Translations under genes and position numbers: made by a program
NCBI GenBank assembly: GCA_964017145.1
Contig: OZ024846.1
Coordinates: 3,100,001-3,164,000 of the forward strand
Source of the DNA: Agrocybe praecox
Lineage: Eukaryota; Basidiomycota; Agaricomycetes; Agaricales; Agrocybaceae
Direction: 5' to 3'
Length of the DNA: 64,000 bases
Shown: positions 63,099-64,000 of the stretch, in pieces
How the letters are laid out: each line of letters opens with the position of its first letter
Numbering within the stretch: the stretch's first letter is position 1
The notes under the pieces: model-generated
Databases searched by the model: none
What the model was told of the DNA's origin: nothing
Seen by the model: the letters and a program-made list of their open reading frames with translations, nothing else

Positions 63099-63711
63099 GC
63101 AGGAAATGATTCTGTTAATTACTTGTTATTGTTGTTAAAGTTAGGATTTGTAGCACCTTGATGAGGAGTTGGTAGTCTGAATTAAATCATTATCAGCTCT
63201 CGTATTTCCGTAGTTTCGTGAATAATGCTTACCCAGTAGTTGGATTGGGTAGGGTCGACGGTGGCACTGAATCCGATTCTGCACTGAAATGTAACCATAG
63301 AAGCTCTTGAAAGGTTACAAAATTCACTCAAAAAGCTGCGACATTGCGCAACGCTCTGGGGGATGAGGACGCCATTTTAGCAGCGCTTAAGTATCAGTTC
63401 AGTAAAAACCATGTAATCTTGTTAGCGACGTCTTTCAAACCAATTCTGATGCACGTGGTCGTGATTTCTCACGGTTACATCCAAACCTCTAAATATGTAA
63501 ACCCACTTTTGCAAGTTAGGAAAATATTCTCAATACAAACCATGCTTATTTTCCACGAGGGAGGAAGCCTATGTTCAACGACGAACGATTTTGAACCTAC
63601 CTGAGAGAAATAGGGGGTGGGAACTTGCACGTGCACAATGCGAGACACACCTTATGTTGTGCGCTTCAGCTTCAGTGTTCACTGCATGGTGCTTTTTTCT
63701 ACTTGAACAAA
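63099..63711. other. Divergent upstream region of FunK1 and the BTB gene
   Basis: About 600 bases without a supported gene; further small FunK1 5' exons on the minus strand cannot be excluded. Confidence 0.4.
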
Positions 63712-64000
63712 ATGTCGCCTGTACTCCCAGATATCCCCTCACCTACGTCCCCAAAGATAAAATCAAATGCAGAGATTACTCGACACCCGGAATTTTACTT
63801 CCTGGATGGCTCGGTCGTCATCATCGTCGAACGAACCGCGTTTCGTGTGCATCAATCATTATTGGCGAGACATTCAGAGGTTTTCAGTGGAATGTGGGGA
63901 ATGCCACAACCGAAACAAGCAGACTTATACGATGGGTGTCCCTGTGTTGAACTTTCAGACTCGGTCAACGACTTCGTGGACGTTTTACGCGTGATATATG
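63712..64000 (+). CDS. BTB/POZ domain protein, 5' part only
   Basis: The frame opens at ATG 63712 (MSPVLPDIPSPTSPKIKSNA) and runs without a stop to the end of the window, 96 codons. It shows the typical fungal BTB beginning: RHPEFYFLDGSVVIIVERTA, then FRVHQSLLARHSEVFSGMWG, the conserved H-x-S-L-L-A-R-x-S-x-V-F helix, and DGCPCVELSDSVNDFVDVLR. Fungal proteins of this kind are usually 250-350 residues and may act as adaptors for Cul3 ubiquitin ligases; that role is inferred from the domain. The frames in the other two phases over the same bases are shadows. The remainder lies outside the window. Confidence 0.85.
   Translation, partial: MSPVLPDIPSPTSPKIKSNAEITRHPEFYFLDGSVVIIVERTAFRVHQSLLARHSEVFSGMWGMPQPKQADLYDGCPCVELSDSVNDFVDVLRVIY

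Overview
The window looks like a piece of nuclear genome from a mushroom-forming basidiomycete (Agaricomycetes). The reasons are many short GT-AG introns of about 45-75 nt, single-gene transcription units on both strands with no operons, and families typical of these fungi: a FunK1 kinase, fungal HNH-domain proteins, an ankyrin/MYND protein and a BTB/POZ protein. Genes were assembled by hand from open frames, splice signals and remembered family motifs. No database search was possible, so exon borders are proposals. The best supported are ornithine decarboxylase, the APSES factor, PTPA and COA6, whose spliced lengths stay in frame from start to stop.

Layout. 1-4.5 kb: one intronless orphan gene (1142-2122) in otherwise featureless DNA. 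4.5-8.1 kb: an SPX-domain low-affinity phosphate transporter (Pho91 type). 8.1-15.8 kb: an APSES/KilA-N transcription factor (minus strand) flanked by microsatellite-rich DNA. 15.8-17.6 kb: ornithine decarboxylase (minus). 17.6-24.6 kb: mostly empty, with one plausible unknown coding segment near 20 kb. 24.7-29.5 kb: the PP2A activator PTPA (minus) and Ku70 (plus), divergent from a 369-bp shared promoter region. 32.5-33.6 kb: a multidomain monothiol glutaredoxin of Grx3/4 type.

33.9-39.3 kb is the accessory, rearranged part. It has a 277-bp foldback MITE with CACT-type ends, two copies of a fungal HNH gene in tail-to-tail orientation forming an inverted repeat of about 1 kb, a 543-bp terminal-inverted-repeat element inserted exactly in the TAA stop codon of one copy, and a broken ankyrin/MYND gene.

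42.7-64 kb returns to housekeeping genes: Maf-like nucleotide pyrophosphatase, the checkpoint clamp subunit Hus1, a hypothetical gene, mitochondrial ribosomal protein uL30m, a long alpha-arrestin, a Ser-rich hypothetical protein and the cytochrome oxidase assembly factor COA6. These are followed by a FunK1 kinase gene with a nonsense codon and a frame break, and the 5' end of a BTB/POZ gene that runs off the window.

Most genes act independently: phosphate uptake, polyamines, PP2A regulation, iron/redox, mitochondrial translation and cytochrome oxidase assembly. Ku70 (end joining) and Hus1 (9-1-1 clamp) are both DNA-damage proteins but lie 15 kb apart with unrelated genes between. I found no convincing new multi-gene system. 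The most unusual observations are the transposon in a stop codon that regenerates the stop, and the convergent HNH inverted repeat around it.
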